From positions 682,001 to 746,000 of the forward strand of contig JAGYVD010000008.1 of the NCBI GenBank assembly GCA_021209875.1: DNA of 64,000 nt, given 5' to 3'. The notes beneath the pieces are model-generated. The model was not told the DNA's origin and ran no database searches. It was given only the letters and a program-made list of their open reading frames with translations. This DNA comes from Rosellinia necatrix (lineage: Eukaryota > Ascomycota > Sordariomycetes > Xylariales > Xylariaceae). A program made the translations under genes and the position numbers. Below are positions 1-10,828 of this stretch, piece after piece. Positions within the stretch are counted from its first letter, which is position 1, and every line of letters begins with the position of its first letter.

Positions 1-1
1 G

Positions 2-1051
2 CAGCAGGCACGGAACACGGCAGAACCCTCGCAGCGGAAGACAAGAAAGGACGAACCAAAGTCGTCTAACCAAGTCTCCACCTCCCACCGAGAACCTGTC
101 GAGGTCATCCTCCGAGGTTACGCGTCCACCGCTCAGCAATACGCCGCCATCAATCACTACGAACAGTTGGCCGGCAGGATATGCGAGGATTATTCTAGAG
201 AGCCGCCCATCGAGGCGCGACGATACAAATCCGACCTGCGCGATTCTGCATTGACGCGGAGGCAGCCCCTAACCAGAGCCGAGAGGGAAAAGGTCAACCG
301 GATCGCCGGGGGAGAGCACTGGATTAAGGTCACATTCGAGTCGCAAGAGGCAGCCAGTGCCGCTTTGTTCGTCTCCCCCCAGACCATTCTAGGCCATCTA
401 GTTTACGCCGAGCCGTACCGGAGTCTGCCACCGATGACGAGTACGGCCATTGTGGACGTCGTGGGCGATGTTGGCATGCTTGAGGACAATCGGGCCAATG
501 CCTTCCGAGAGCCCCCAAGAAGGCCATCGCAGCCGCGCAACGTTCCAAGCCGAGCCCTGTCACGACCCTTCCCACAGTCCGCCACGGACCGCCCCAGCCG
601 TGCCGGCTCCCAGCCCGGCGCATGGCCATCGGGACAATCAACATCACTGATCTCAACGCCAAGCGTGGATTCTGCCACCGTGTCGGCAACTTCAACGACC
701 ATATCGACGGCAACAGTCACGGGGTCGGAAACCAAACTCGACCAGGAAGAACCTAGCCCGGAGGCGAACGGTGCCACGTCAGGCAGACGTATTCCCGGAG
801 CCCGAAGGATTAAGCTATTACCGGCCGACGCGGCTCTGAAGAGGAGCCCCACATGGTCGGAGAGCCTACTCGCCTTTATACCACTATTAAGTTGGTTTAG
901 CGGTGCTATGATCGGCAACGAGGTACCCCGTAATGAGGTAGGCGAGTTCGACATGAACCGGGCGAGTTTGTATTGGAAGATCATGTACTGGCTTGACTAC
1001 TGGTTTCGGCTCTTCGGTCATGAACTCGTTAGTGGCGATAAAGATGACTGA
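2..1051 (+). CDS. NUP53: NUP53-like nucleoporin, 5' partial
   Basis: The frame is open from base 2 to the TGA at 1049-1051, so the N-terminus lies outside the window. An RRM-like (MPPN) fold is visible: a first beta strand (VEVILRGYAS), a helix (QQYAAINHYEQLAG), then a strand HWIKVTFES with the helix QEAASAALF and the motif GHLVYAEPY. A long Ser/Thr/Pro-rich linker follows. The C-terminus is aromatic and amphipathic (YWKIMYWLDYWFRLFGHE), as expected for the membrane-binding tail of Nup53/Nup35 proteins. In the known family this protein sits in the inner ring of the nuclear pore complex, contacting Nup170/Nup192 partners and the pore membrane. The assignment rests on the RRM pattern plus the tail, and no FG repeats are visible in the part present. 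Confidence 0.7.
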   Translation, partial: QQARNTAEPSQRKTRKDEPKSSNQVSTSHREPVEVILRGYASTAQQYAAINHYEQLAGRICEDYSREPPIEARRYKSDLRDSALTRRQPLTRAEREKVNRIAGGEHWIKVTFESQEAASAALFVSPQTILGHLVYAEPYRSLPPMTSTAIVDVVGDVGMLEDNRANAFREPPRRPSQPRNVPSRALSRPFPQSATDRPSRAGSQPGAWPSGQSTSLISTPSVDSATVSATSTTISTATVTGSETKLDQEEPSPEANGATSGRRIPGARRIKLLPADAALKRSPTWSESLLAFIPLLSWFSGAMIGNEVPRNEVGEFDMNRASLYWKIMYWLDYWFRLFGHELVSGDKDD

Positions 1052-2187
1052 AGAAGTCTAGGGACTAGAGATATGACGAGGAAGTAAATAACGGTTAAAA
1101 TTTGTGGAGGACGCTAGGTAGAGCTGGGCGATGAACTCGGGACTCGGGACACCTGGAGGTGTGTCCGTCCCCCTTCTATTCCAGTTCCTTCCTTAGCCAG
1201 TAACTACCCTTGAAGGGTATCGAAATATGTATGCAGACACGGAGTTCACGGTCGGATCAGATTTCGTTCCACATGGAACGCATCCGGGGGATACCGCATA
1301 GGGAATTAGGGGCGCGTTGGTAGCGAAGCCCTTGCTGTAATGAGACTGGATAATGCCGGAAGTATCGAACCTACCTATACTCTCCCCCTCCACCCGTTCG
1401 GTTCTAAAAAAAAATTCCTCTTCTCTTTTTTCCAAGAGCCGGCGCTACCTAGCTAGTTAAGCTAGGACATCGCGGGAGGTCAGCGACAGCTGTGGTAGAG
1501 CAATAAACGTTATAAAGATTATGTGTTAAATTCATTCATCAGACCATCGCCTTGTCTCTCCCCTAAATCTATCTCCCTCTGTTACCTGGTGACTGTACTT
1601 ATTATCACTTGACCGAATATATATATATATATTTATATAGACTCTCAGAGGTAAGATATACCCGTTTCTATACCTAATTACCTATAATAATCAACCCGGT
1701 ATGAGTGGGTGTTATAAGTCACATACAAGCATGTCCGTTGTCCGTTGTTGTTGTTGTTGTTGTTTATTCTTGCGTCGCACCAAAAGCCCGACACACGAGA
1801 TAGAGATAGAATTCGCTAGAAAAACGGGTTGGAATATTAGAACCGGGTAAGTTAGGTAGGTTGGTAGGCAGGTAGGTTAGGTTAGGTATGCATGCAGGGC
1901 TAGGTAGGTAGGTAGCTGGCTAGGTGTAGCATAATTAGACGACTAATAAACAGGCAGGTATGGAAGAGAAGGAGAAGGAGAAGGGGAAGAAGACGGGGAT
2001 CTCATTAAAAAAAAAAAAAAAAAAAAAAAAAACCCTTTCCTCCAATATATAGATATCTCTCGATCAGCGCGTGGGACTACTCTCTCCAGACTCTTCATTA
2101 CAGAGCATGACGCCTTGACCTACGCGGCAATACATAGCACAGATTAATATATATATATATATGAAACGATACCCAAGACGCCGAATG

Positions 2188-2228
<41 letters not shown>

Positions 2229-2794
2229 TGTGTGTGTGTGTGTGTATAAGGAATATAAGCGGGGGATGTATATATTAACAATGTATATATAGAAATACAG
2301 TCCCCAGTCCCCGGGTCCCCAAAACGACGCCGGCCAACACACTTTCTTCTCTTTTTTTTCGTTACAGGGACAGGTGTGTTTTTTTTTATATCTACTTTAC
2401 GTATGCAAGTATGTAAGTGTGTATGTAATCGATGAATGACTCCGAATGTAATGCGCGCGTGCGAGCGGAATCAAGGCCCCCAGGAACCAATGCCGCGCCT
2501 CATCCCCGGATACAAGAATTCCTCCCTTCCACCCACGCTTCTGGCGCGTCCATGGAAGCTGCATCTCTTTCTCCCATTTTCCTCCTCTATGTTGCCCTTC
2601 GCTGCGGCAGTGGCCGAGGCTAGAAACTCGGGGTCTGGCTCTGACTCGGCAGGCAGGCTGGGCTCTAACCCCGGCGGCAGTGGTAGCAGTGGTTCCAGTT
2701 CCAAGTCTAGATCCGGCCGCCCCCAGTTCGTGTTTAGACCTACGCTGACGGGAGAGACGCGTTCGGCAGCAAAACTCCATCCACGCGGCAGCTC
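1052..2794. other. convergent intergenic region with simple repeats
   Basis: This region lies between the ends of two convergent genes. It holds an AT tract near 1620-1640, a TTG tract near 1745-1765, TAGGTA-type words at 1850-1925, a 26-base A run (2007-2032), a second AT run near 2147-2161 and a GA/GT compound microsatellite. I see no gene in it. The frames at 2397-2798 are low-complexity Ser/Gly/Arg-rich readings without domain signal. Confidence 0.6.
2192..2245. repeat. compound (GA)n(GT)n microsatellite
   Basis: About 17 GA units run directly into about 9 GT units with no interruption. The tract lies between the convergent NUP53-like and IVY1-like genes. Confidence 0.9.
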
Positions 2795-4339
2795 CTAAGT
2801 GTCGTTCGTGGCCGTGGTGCTCGTGTTACGCAGTACCTCGTCTTGCCAAGGCAATCCGACGACTTCTTCCTCTGCTGCTGGTTCTGTCTCGCCACCAGCG
2901 GTTACCTCTACTTGGCCCTCCTCCTCACCGGGTCGGATATCTTGTGGTGAAGGGAATTCCCGCGGTCTCAGAGTGGCATTCCTCTCGTCGTTGTTCTCAT
3001 CGTCTTCTTCTCCAAAAAGAGAATTTCGATCCTGGTCCTCGAAGTCATGTTCCAATCTACTCTCCGTATTATCTTTACCTAGTCCTGTAAGACCTTGCCG
3101 ATTATCTAAAAATTCATCATCACCATGCAGTAACGACTCCGGATCCATAATCACGTCAGTAGGCTGTCTGCGTATCGGTTGCGGACTGAATGGCCGCACA
3201 CCCCTGCTATGGTTAAAATCGGAGAAGATACTTTCCGTATCTCCTTGATCTTTGACCGCCCTGGCTAGACTTTGATATCGGTCCCCGTCTACGAGTAGAC
3301 TGTCTGAGCCTGTGCGCTCGCGTAGTTGGCCTCTGGGCCCCGAGTCCAATCCCGAGTCTGCCAGAATGCTCTTGGGTGGCAGTATACTAAACAGCTTCGT
3401 CCCGTCGTTTGTTGCGCCCCCTACCGCGTTCCCTGAGCCTCCTGGTATGGTGATCATATCATCGTCAGTCGCGAAGAGGTCCCGGCCCCTTTCCAATAAG
3501 TCGTCGAGACCCCCACCGGTCCAACCCTTCCGTGCTAAGCTCTCGAAGATGTCGACTTCGGCACGTACCAGCGAGCAGCTCGCGTCTAGAATCTTTGTGC
3601 TGGCCTCTTGGCTTTCTCGCAGTAACCCCTGAGCGTGATCCCCATGCAAGGCAGACAGGCCATCCAGCTTGCCCGTGAGCAGTACCAGATGCTCACGGAA
3701 TTTGGAGAGGTCACGCCGTCGCTGCTTGTGTAGCTTGATCCCCTCCTTTTCCAGGCGGCGGATTTCTCGGCTGCGCACGGCTACCTCCTTTTGGTAGGCC
3801 TCGTCGGCATCCTCGATGTCTCGCCGCCACTTGTCGACGTCATGGAGTAACGGCACCTCGAAGGATCGGTAGACCGTTTCGCTCAGAATTTGCTGGTGGT
3901 TTGCAATCAGATGGTGGACGCCACTAGCACTGAGCAGGTGGTCGGCCGTACAAGACGTGGCTCTCACGGTGTAGCTATTTGAGAGCAGCGAGATGCCGTG
4001 GCCACCAGCTGGCAGGCTCAGAAGGGAATCGGCGCGGGACTCTTTCAGGCGTGCACAAGCTTCGAGGGCACAACCGAAGGCAGAGGCGGCCGTCGAGATA
4101 GAGGCGAGGGCTATACGATAGGACTTGGCTGTGGCAAGCAGTTCGGAGTAGGCCAGGTGCGATTGCTCGAGGTCGGCCTTTGTTAGCACGGTATGTGCAG
4201 GCCGTGGTGGGGGCGGCATCGGAAGGTTGAAGGTGGAGAGTCGGTTGGCAGTTGAGGCATAGGAGTACGTAGGAGATCCGGGTAAGGGGACTCGAGATGG
4301 TGAAGGCGTGCGTGCCCTCTCGGGTTCTCGTGTGGCCAT
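2795..4339 (-). CDS. IVY1: IVY1-like phospholipid-binding BAR-type protein
   Basis: Single exon, 514 aa, ATG at 4339 and TAG at 2795. Residues 1-50 are Pro/Ser-rich. Residues about 55-300 form a helical region (TKADLEQSHLAYSELLATAKSYRIAL, then AASAFGCALEACARLKES) with long charged helices (EAYQKEVAVRSREIRRLEKEGIKLHKQRRRDLSKF), the pattern of the fungal Ivy1 inverse-BAR fold. The last 200 residues are acidic, disordered and rich in Ser/Asp/Glu. In yeast Ivy1 binds phosphoinositides, Vps33 and the Rab Ypt7 at the vacuole and affects fusion and TORC1/PI3P signalling. The family call comes from the N-terminal half. The C-terminal half has no recognisable domain. A divergent BAR protein of another subfamily is the alternative. 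Confidence 0.68.
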   Translation of the reverse strand: MATREPERARTPSPSRVPLPGSPTYSYASTANRLSTFNLPMPPPPRPAHTVLTKADLEQSHLAYSELLATAKSYRIALASISTAASAFGCALEACARLKESRADSLLSLPAGGHGISLLSNSYTVRATSCTADHLLSASGVHHLIANHQQILSETVYRSFEVPLLHDVDKWRRDIEDADEAYQKEVAVRSREIRRLEKEGIKLHKQRRRDLSKFREHLVLLTGKLDGLSALHGDHAQGLLRESQEASTKILDASCSLVRAEVDIFESLARKGWTGGGLDDLLERGRDLFATDDDMITIPGGSGNAVGGATNDGTKLFSILPPKSILADSGLDSGPRGQLRERTGSDSLLVDGDRYQSLARAVKDQGDTESIFSDFNHSRGVRPFSPQPIRRQPTDVIMDPESLLHGDDEFLDNRQGLTGLGKDNTESRLEHDFEDQDRNSLFGEEDDENNDERNATLRPREFPSPQDIRPGEEEGQVEVTAGGETEPAAEEEVVGLPWQDEVLRNTSTTATNDT

Positions 4340-5548
4340 GATTCGGCGAAAGTGGGATGAGAGCTTTGTTGGTGATGCTGCACTGCTCTGCTCTGAGCAA
4401 GGTGTAATGCGTAATACGTAACCTAGGCCCTAAGCACATAGACGGCCAAGCTTGGGGTAATATTAGTTACTGGCCCGATTTGTTTACTTCCTCTCGGAAG
4501 CAGCTGGGGGCTGCAACGGTAAGCGAACGACTTATGATATCGGATGATAATGCCGCACAGCAATCGTGTAGTTAGGATGGCATGACTTCGACGGTGGGAA
4601 TGGGCGAGGAGAGGAGGGCAGCCCCGAAGGTTTCTGCTGATAAAGGAGAGTGAGATAGTGAGGGTGGTTGGCCTGCTGATGATAAAGAGGCAAGGATGGG
4701 ATGGGTCGCAAGGTTGGTTGCTCTCCCGCCCTAGTCGTCTAGCGTCCGAGCCACCTGGTCGGCCGTGAGCCCGGGGGCCTGCTGGGGGTTTCAGGCTATC
4801 CACGTAGGGGTTGCCTGGGTAGCTTGGGAGGGGTCCGCCTGGTCGATCCGCCCCTCCACTATCACAACAACCATGGCTATGCACTCAGAACCCACCTGGC
4901 TAGCTTTGCTAGGTATTACTGCAGTGAGGTTGGTTGCCTGGATTGGATACGCTATTAAGTCTGGTGACCGCTAGCTCACAAATTGTGTCTATTAAGTACC
5001 TCTTACTTACTTGCTTACTTACTTGCTCCCTATCAAATACCTCTCCAGAATCTATTCTTTATAAATTATAACAGTTAGTTAACTCTCATATTGTAGGGAC
5101 ACTCTCCCTCTGGTCTGGGCAATAAGCTCTACGCGATGATGTTGGGCATCACCGTCGATCGATCTATAACCCACCCTCCACAATACCGCAGACAGGGCGT
5201 TCGTCAGTTCGCACGTGTGCCAATAGAAGGTCAGAAATGGCTGCTGAATTGTTGGCGAGCATGTCATGCATATTGTTTGAGGTATAATAGATCTAGGTCA
5301 CATACGGACTTAGAGTGCCTATGAAACCATGACAATCTTCGAGGAAACATCCGATTTTGTCTTGCCTGGAATTCTAGACAGTCTATAATGCAACCCGCTG
5401 GAGGCAATTGATACGCCGTGTCTGCCTGTCCGATCTGCGCTGAGTTTTCTGCTTGCCTGACACAGCCTCTGATCAGATAAATAGGAAGAGGGATCGACTT
5501 AATATAACGTTGGCTAGTAATTATGAAATAACTACCTTAACCATGTCT
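4340..5548. other. intergenic region, no gene seen
   Basis: This 1.2 kb stretch holds the presumed promoter of the IVY1-like gene and the 3' flank of the thioesterase gene. Short frames exist but show no domain, no codon bias and no matching splice signals. A run of CTTACTTACTTGCTTACTTAC-like repeats lies near 5000-5030. Confidence 0.5.
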
Positions 5549-6738
5549 TTATAGTTCCGTCTTTTTATCCTCTTGGGGTGGCACATGCGAGTGTATGAAG
5601 GCTTCAACCTCATCCAACTCTTCCTGGCAGGCCGAATGAGGCATGCCGCTTTTTTATCCATGAGTTAGAACGATCGCCGCGTGTTGGGAAGATGTACGAG
5701 GACGGGGATGGGGATAAGTAATAACTCACGTGAATAGCTTCATCTTGGCGGCGAAATTTTGTTTCTTAAGAGCCTCATATGACATCTGGCCAAAAGCCGT
5801 GGGGACAACCGGGTCAACGCTGCCGTGAGCCATATATATGGGTGTTTCGTGGTTAAGGTCGCTCGCCTGGACCAGCGAGGGGAATTTGGTATCAAGGGGA
5901 AGCCAACACGAGAGGCCGACGATGCCCCCGAGCTTAACCTTAGCCGTCAGCCCCGAAAGTAGCGCCATGGCGCCGCCTTGGGAGAAGCCACCTAGGATGA
6001 TGCGATTGGATGGTATGCCGGCATCGATCTCAGCCTGGATGAGGCTGTTCACGTAGTCCCGTGTCCGTAGCAAGCCTGGTTCATCTTGATTGCTCCTGAT
6101 GTCGTCGATTCCGCCATTCAAGGAGGCCTGGCGGGCGAGTTAGATGGAGACTTACTGCGGCTATCCATCCGCCCTATCAAATCACGAGCTGCTGTCGCAT
6201 CGGGTCGTGGTATGGCGACATGTTCGAGTAGATAGAAAATCGGGATGGACTTACGATATCAAACCAACCAGGCATGGGCATCCCCCCGGCCTATATCACT
6301 CGTCAGCACCAGTCAGGCATGGACTCATCTCTCCGGGGGCCTCTCCGGGGATCTTGTCCGGGGATCTTGTCCGGGGGTCCGCATCGGGATCGGTCAATCA
6401 CTTACGGCGGTGATAGGCAGACGCGGGGCATGAGGCAACACCCACTTGACCTCGTCGAGTTTGTTGCCGCGGATCCAACCTTCGACGGCTGACGCCCAGC
6501 CAAAACCGGTGTCGCCAAGTCCGTGCAAGAATATAACGGTGGCGGTGTGCTTCGCCGAAGCCGAGAAAAAGAGCGGTTTCGCCCGTTGCATCGCCATGTC
6601 GGAAGAATCAGTAACGGTCGACTCGGCCGAACAGGTGGGGACCCAGATACTAAGTCGGAGTAGGGCGACAAGGATGAGGAAGCAGAAGGACGTGAGAGGG
6701 GTCGAGACTTCAGTGCGCGGGTGAAGCCGTGGAATCAT
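5549..6738 (-). CDS. APT1: acyl-protein thioesterase 1 (alpha/beta hydrolase)
   Basis: Four exons on the minus strand: 6738-6406, 6290-6255, 6127-5730 and 5648-5549. Lengths sum to 867 nt (288 aa plus TAA). The protein has HGLGDTGFGW near the oxyanion hole, PMPGWFDI, the nucleophile elbow GFSQGG, Asp in GSVDPVV and His in GMPHS, so the Ser-Asp-His triad of the APT/lysophospholipase family is complete. APT enzymes remove palmitate from S-acylated proteins such as Ras and G-alpha. The first ATG adds 47 residues containing a hydrophobic stretch (FLILVALLRLSIW) that ordinary cytosolic APT1 lacks. The second ATG at 6597 (MAMQRAKPLFF) lines up with the usual family start and may be the main one. 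The first intron contains a direct repeat of GGATCTTGTCCGGGG near 6350-6376. Confidence 0.88.
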
Positions 6739-7225
6739 TCACTGTAGACAAATAGGTAGGTTAGGTAGATAGTAGGTAAAGGTGCCTTGGATAAGTAAGT
6801 AATTAGGTATCGCCACAACGGGTGTCCGAGAAGGGTATGCATGCGATTAGGCACTTCGTATGTATGACTTGAGTGGTAACTGGAAACTGTAACAACCCTT
6901 CCAAGGTTCCTTTGAACAGGCTTGGCGAGCTTTGTCATGTACTTACACTACATACGATAGTTAACTTTTTTAGTACATTTAGTGAGAAAGGACGAAAGGA
7001 CGAAGTACCTTTCTACGATAAGACAAGTAACCCCTCCAAGCCCCAGCGTTTTGCAACAAACTCCCGAGGTTTATTCCTCTTTTTGCCTAGATACCTGTAG
7101 GCTAGGTACTTAAGGCATCAATTGAATACCGCCATCTTATCAGACGTTCTCTCACGTTTAAATTGTTTGTTCACCATATAATCCCTTGGTACCTGTTATG
7201 GTATTCGTTACCGAGTAGGTAGGTA

Positions 7226-7245
7226 CTAGGTAGGTACCTACCTAG
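7226..7245. repeat. 20-bp perfect palindrome of TAGGTA words
   Basis: The sequence CTAGGTAGGTACCTACCTAG equals its own reverse complement over all 20 bases. It sits in a longer run of TAGGTA words in the divergent promoter. Confidence 0.9.
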
Positions 7246-7713
7246 GTAGTTTTATGATTGTTTGCCTACGAAACCTTGATCCTGGGAGGGGATAACACCA
7301 GAGCCGCCTTCTGCCTTGGACCTTGGACTGAAATTGATACTGTAGGTCTTCGAGAAGGGACTCGGGATTGGGATGAATCTGCCGCGAGGACAGTAGGCAG
7401 GTAGTATAATATACCTGAAGCATGGCCCCACCATACCGAGTTGCCAACAGCTGAGACTGGAGCTACAACCTCGGCGAGTTCGGTCGAAAGCTGAATTGTC
7501 GAGAACCAGTCCAGCCAGCGGCCGCTGTTGTACAATCGGCCGGGCGGCGACCGTCCTGTAGCGGCTCTAGATTAACGCGGGGCTTTTAGCTTTGGTAGCT
7601 TTGGTAACTGCTGACATATCCTTGGTAATTGGCAAAGCAATGCAGGTGTTTTAGACTTTGGGTAACCTAGAACCGCCCCGCTTTCCAGATTGAAGCCATC
7701 ACCACGCCTCTCC

Positions 7714-7755
7714 CACATCCACATCCACATCCACATCCACATCTACATCTACATC
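7714..7755. repeat. (CACATC)n tandem repeat
   Basis: Roughly seven copies of CACATC/TACATC in direct repeat, about 100 bp upstream of the dioxygenase start. It probably lies in the promoter or 5' UTR. Confidence 0.85.
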
Positions 7756-7855
7756 ACTCCATCCGTCATCCATCGGTAGATAATCGACTCTATCCCTACA
7801 ACTATTTTTCTCGCCACCGCCCTTTCCTTCAAGTTCCTCGTCAAACCATCTCTAT

Positions 7856-9255
7856 ATGGAAGCAAGGCCTCGTACAAGGACCTTGGCAGTAATCTGTTCG
7901 CTCCTTGTCGCCATCGTGGCTTATTTACTCTCGAACAAAATACCTCCAGCCTTGCGCTTGCTTCTTCCACTCTCAACCTCCGCATCGGCACTATCAACCA
8001 GGTTTTTCCGCAATCCTCCCAAAGCCATGCCAGCGAGGGCTCCGGTTTACTTCGTGAGCCATGGCGGCGTAAGCAGCTACCATATCAGCCCAAGATTTAC
8101 GTCGAGCCGCATCATTCATCCCGCACTGTCATGACAACACACCCAAACGCCCATACACTAACCGATCAGTAGCCTAGTACTATGTTTGACACTGAACATC
8201 CCGTATACCCCATTCTACAAAATATCGGTCAAGAGATCACACAGAAAGTAAAACCCAAGGCAATAGTGGTCTTCTCGGCGCACTGGGAGGCCGGACAGCG
8301 AGATATACAAGTCAACACAGCTGTGACGACCGACTTGATCTATGAGTTAGTCTCCATCCACTTTTCTTTCTTACCTGTCGCTGCTTCATGTTTTTGGTCG
8401 TTGTTGAAGCTGGCTATCATGAACGCGATACTAAACCCGAGATCTTTTTATGAAACAAACAGCTATTACGGATTCCCGCCTGAATACTACAAGGTCCAAT
8501 ATCCAAATAAAGGCGATCCAGAACTAGCTTCTAAGATCATCGGACTGCTCCAAAATGCAGGTATCAAAGCAAGGGGGGTTAAGAGGGGTTTAGACCACGG
8601 CGTATACGTCGGGTTCTCCGTTGGTAGGTCTTCGCCCTTCGTTGTGTCTCCCTCCTTTATTCGCGCCCTATATAATATCACATACCTAACACCCTCCAGC
8701 CTTCGACCCCGAAAAGAACCCCCTCAACATCCCCATCGTGCAAGTAAGCCAATATGCCAGCCCGGATGTGGACCAGCATTACCGCCTCGGCCAAGCCGTC
8801 GCCGCCCTCCGCGATGAGAACATAGTCGTCATCGGTGCCGGCATGTCAGTGCACAACCTCCGCGACATGCGCTTCACGTTCAACTCCTCGCAGCCCCTGC
8901 CGTACGTCGTCTCGTTCGACGAGGCTCTTAAGCCCGCCATGGAGGCGCCCCCGGCCGAGAGACAAGCGCGGCTAGCGGAAGTGGCCAAGAGGCCGGATGC
9001 TCGCCAGGCGCATCCTGTAAGTCCCTTCTTCTCGTATTCCCCAGCCCCCAATCTCCCTCTTGTATCGCGATGTTGGGTGAGAAAGGAGGATATGGACCTG
9101 GTTGTTAACTTTTTCGTCTACAGCACTTCGATCACCTAATGCCGGCTTATATCACCGCTGGTGCGGCGGGCGACGACGCCGGGAAGCAACTTTGGACGTT
9201 CCACGACCCAAGCATGGCGTGGGCCATGTACAGGTTCGGCGACGTCCCTGCGTGA
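7856..9255 (+). CDS. LigB/DODA-type extradiol ring-cleavage dioxygenase
   Basis: Five exons: 7856-8068, 8173-8345, 8463-8623, 8700-9016 and 9124-9255. They total 996 nt (331 aa, TGA). The joined protein shows SHGGPSTMFDTEHPVYP, FSAHWE, DLIYDYYGFPPEYY, DHGVYVGF and GAGMSVHNLRDM. The His residues in SHGG, the EHP segment, SAHWE and LDHGV are the expected metal ligands of the class III extradiol dioxygenase family (4,5-DOPA dioxygenase-like). Such enzymes open catecholic rings with Fe(II) or Zn(II), but the substrate of the fungal members is mostly unknown. From the first ATG the protein carries about 57 extra residues with a hydrophobic segment (TLAVICSLLVAIVAYLL). A second ATG at 8028 (MPARAPVYFVSHGG) gives the usual compact start. 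Confidence 0.9.
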
Positions 9256-9567
9256 TGAAGGAAAGGCATAAGCCCTTGTGTATACTTAGGTGAAGCACGA
9301 AGCTGGTGCAAAGCCAGCGACACTGATGTAACAGATCGCACTCTTGATAGTCGCTCATTTGATGCAAGAGTGCGTCGTGATATCTCTAGATAGAATACAT
9401 GAATAAAAACGAGCTTCGTGAAAAGCCTCCTTTATAATTCTCTATATACTCTATACCTTACCTATCCTCTATCCCCCCCGGTCTACCATTTCCCTTCCCC
9501 TTCCCCTTTCCCTTTCCCTTTCCCCTTCCTTTTCCTGCCCATAGATCCCCCCTGCCTCCCCCCCCTT
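9256..9567. other. short convergent intergenic region with pyrimidine tract
   Basis: This region lies between two convergent stops. Bases 9470-9565 are almost pure CCCTTT-type pyrimidine. No gene is seen. Confidence 0.6.
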
Positions 9568-10789
9568 TTAACCCAACAACGCAGCCACAGCCCTCTCCAC
9601 CTCCGCCGCAGTCCCGCACACCAAACCCCCCTTCTCGTTCAGGTTGAGCAGCGGGCGGTCCAATATCCGGCGCCCGTCGGCCGGGTCGACGGCGCGGCCG
9701 CCGGCGCACTCGACGACGAGCGCGACGGGCAGCAGCTCGAACGCCCGTCGCAGCTTCGCCTCCGCCGCCCCCGCCACCACCGGGGACAGGTACACCCCTG
9801 CTCCCCCCTTCTTCACCAGCACGTGCGCCACGTCCGGCACCAGGCCCCCGCTGTACCGCAGCGTGCGCCGCTCCGCGATGTACGACGCCACCAGCGCCAT
9901 GTACCGCGGGTCCGCGGCCGCCGCGCGCAGGTTCGCCGGCGCGAAGTACCTCGCTGCCTTCGCTTTGGGAGCGGCGGTATTATCGTCATCGTCATCGTTG
10001 TCGTTGTCGTTGTCGTTGAGGAGGGAGAGCTTGGCGATGTGTACGATGCCTTCGTTAGAGAAGGGGGAGGAGGAAGGGGAAGGGGATGGGGATGGGGAAG
10101 ATGGGGAAGGGGATGGGGAAAGAGGAGAGAGTCCGACTTCGAGACACACCGCCGCCGCCTCGCGCCCCGGCACCCGCACGGCGACGATGGCCGTGGTCCG
10201 CGGCCCGTAGACGCCGAGCACGGCGGCGACCTGCTGCGGTGGCGGCGGCGCTTCCGCCTCCGACTCCGCCTCTGCTCCGCTCCCCCGATGCAACACGCTG
10301 CGCCCCGCCCAGACGCCCACGATGCTGCCGACGGCCCAGTTCGGCGCGATGATGGAGCTGCCGTCGAGGGGGTCGAAGGCGATGGCGTAGACTTCCTCTT
10401 CCCCTTCCTCTCCCCCTTCCTTCCTCCCTTCCTTCCCTTCCCTTCCTCTCCCCCTTCCCCTTCCTCTCCCCCTTCCCCTTCCTCTCCCCCTTCCCCTTCC
10501 CCTTCCCCCTCTGCGGTCGCGACCTTCATTGTCTCGACCGGATCCTCCTCGCTGCTCGCGGCCGCGATGGCCGCGCACGCGGCCGCCTCGGCGCGGAAGT
10601 GGCGCTCGGCGAGCACGTCGACGTCGAGCCGCGCGTCGCCGAACGCGTTGGCCGACCCGTCCCCGCGACCGCGTGCGCGCGCGCCAGCGACGCCGCCGTG
10701 CGCCGGATCGCGCGCAGCACCGCCGGGAGCACGGCGTTGGTGAGCGCCGGCCGGGCGGCGCCCGTGGCCGCGTCGAGGGCTGCTGTTAG

Positions 10790-10828
<39 letters not shown>

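Larger units (their letters stand above)
6739..7855. other. divergent promoter region, thioesterase / dioxygenase
   Basis: This stretch separates two divergently transcribed genes and must hold both promoters. It contains several TAGGTA/TACCTA words, a 20-base perfect palindrome at 7226-7245 and a six-base CACATC tandem repeat just upstream of the dioxygenase ATG. No gene is supported inside it. Confidence 0.6.

Noticed and set aside
9418..10743. Long plus-strand open frame of 441 codons
   Set aside because: It is antisense to the bisphosphatase motifs, and its Pro/Ser/Arg-rich content comes from the pyrimidine repeats.
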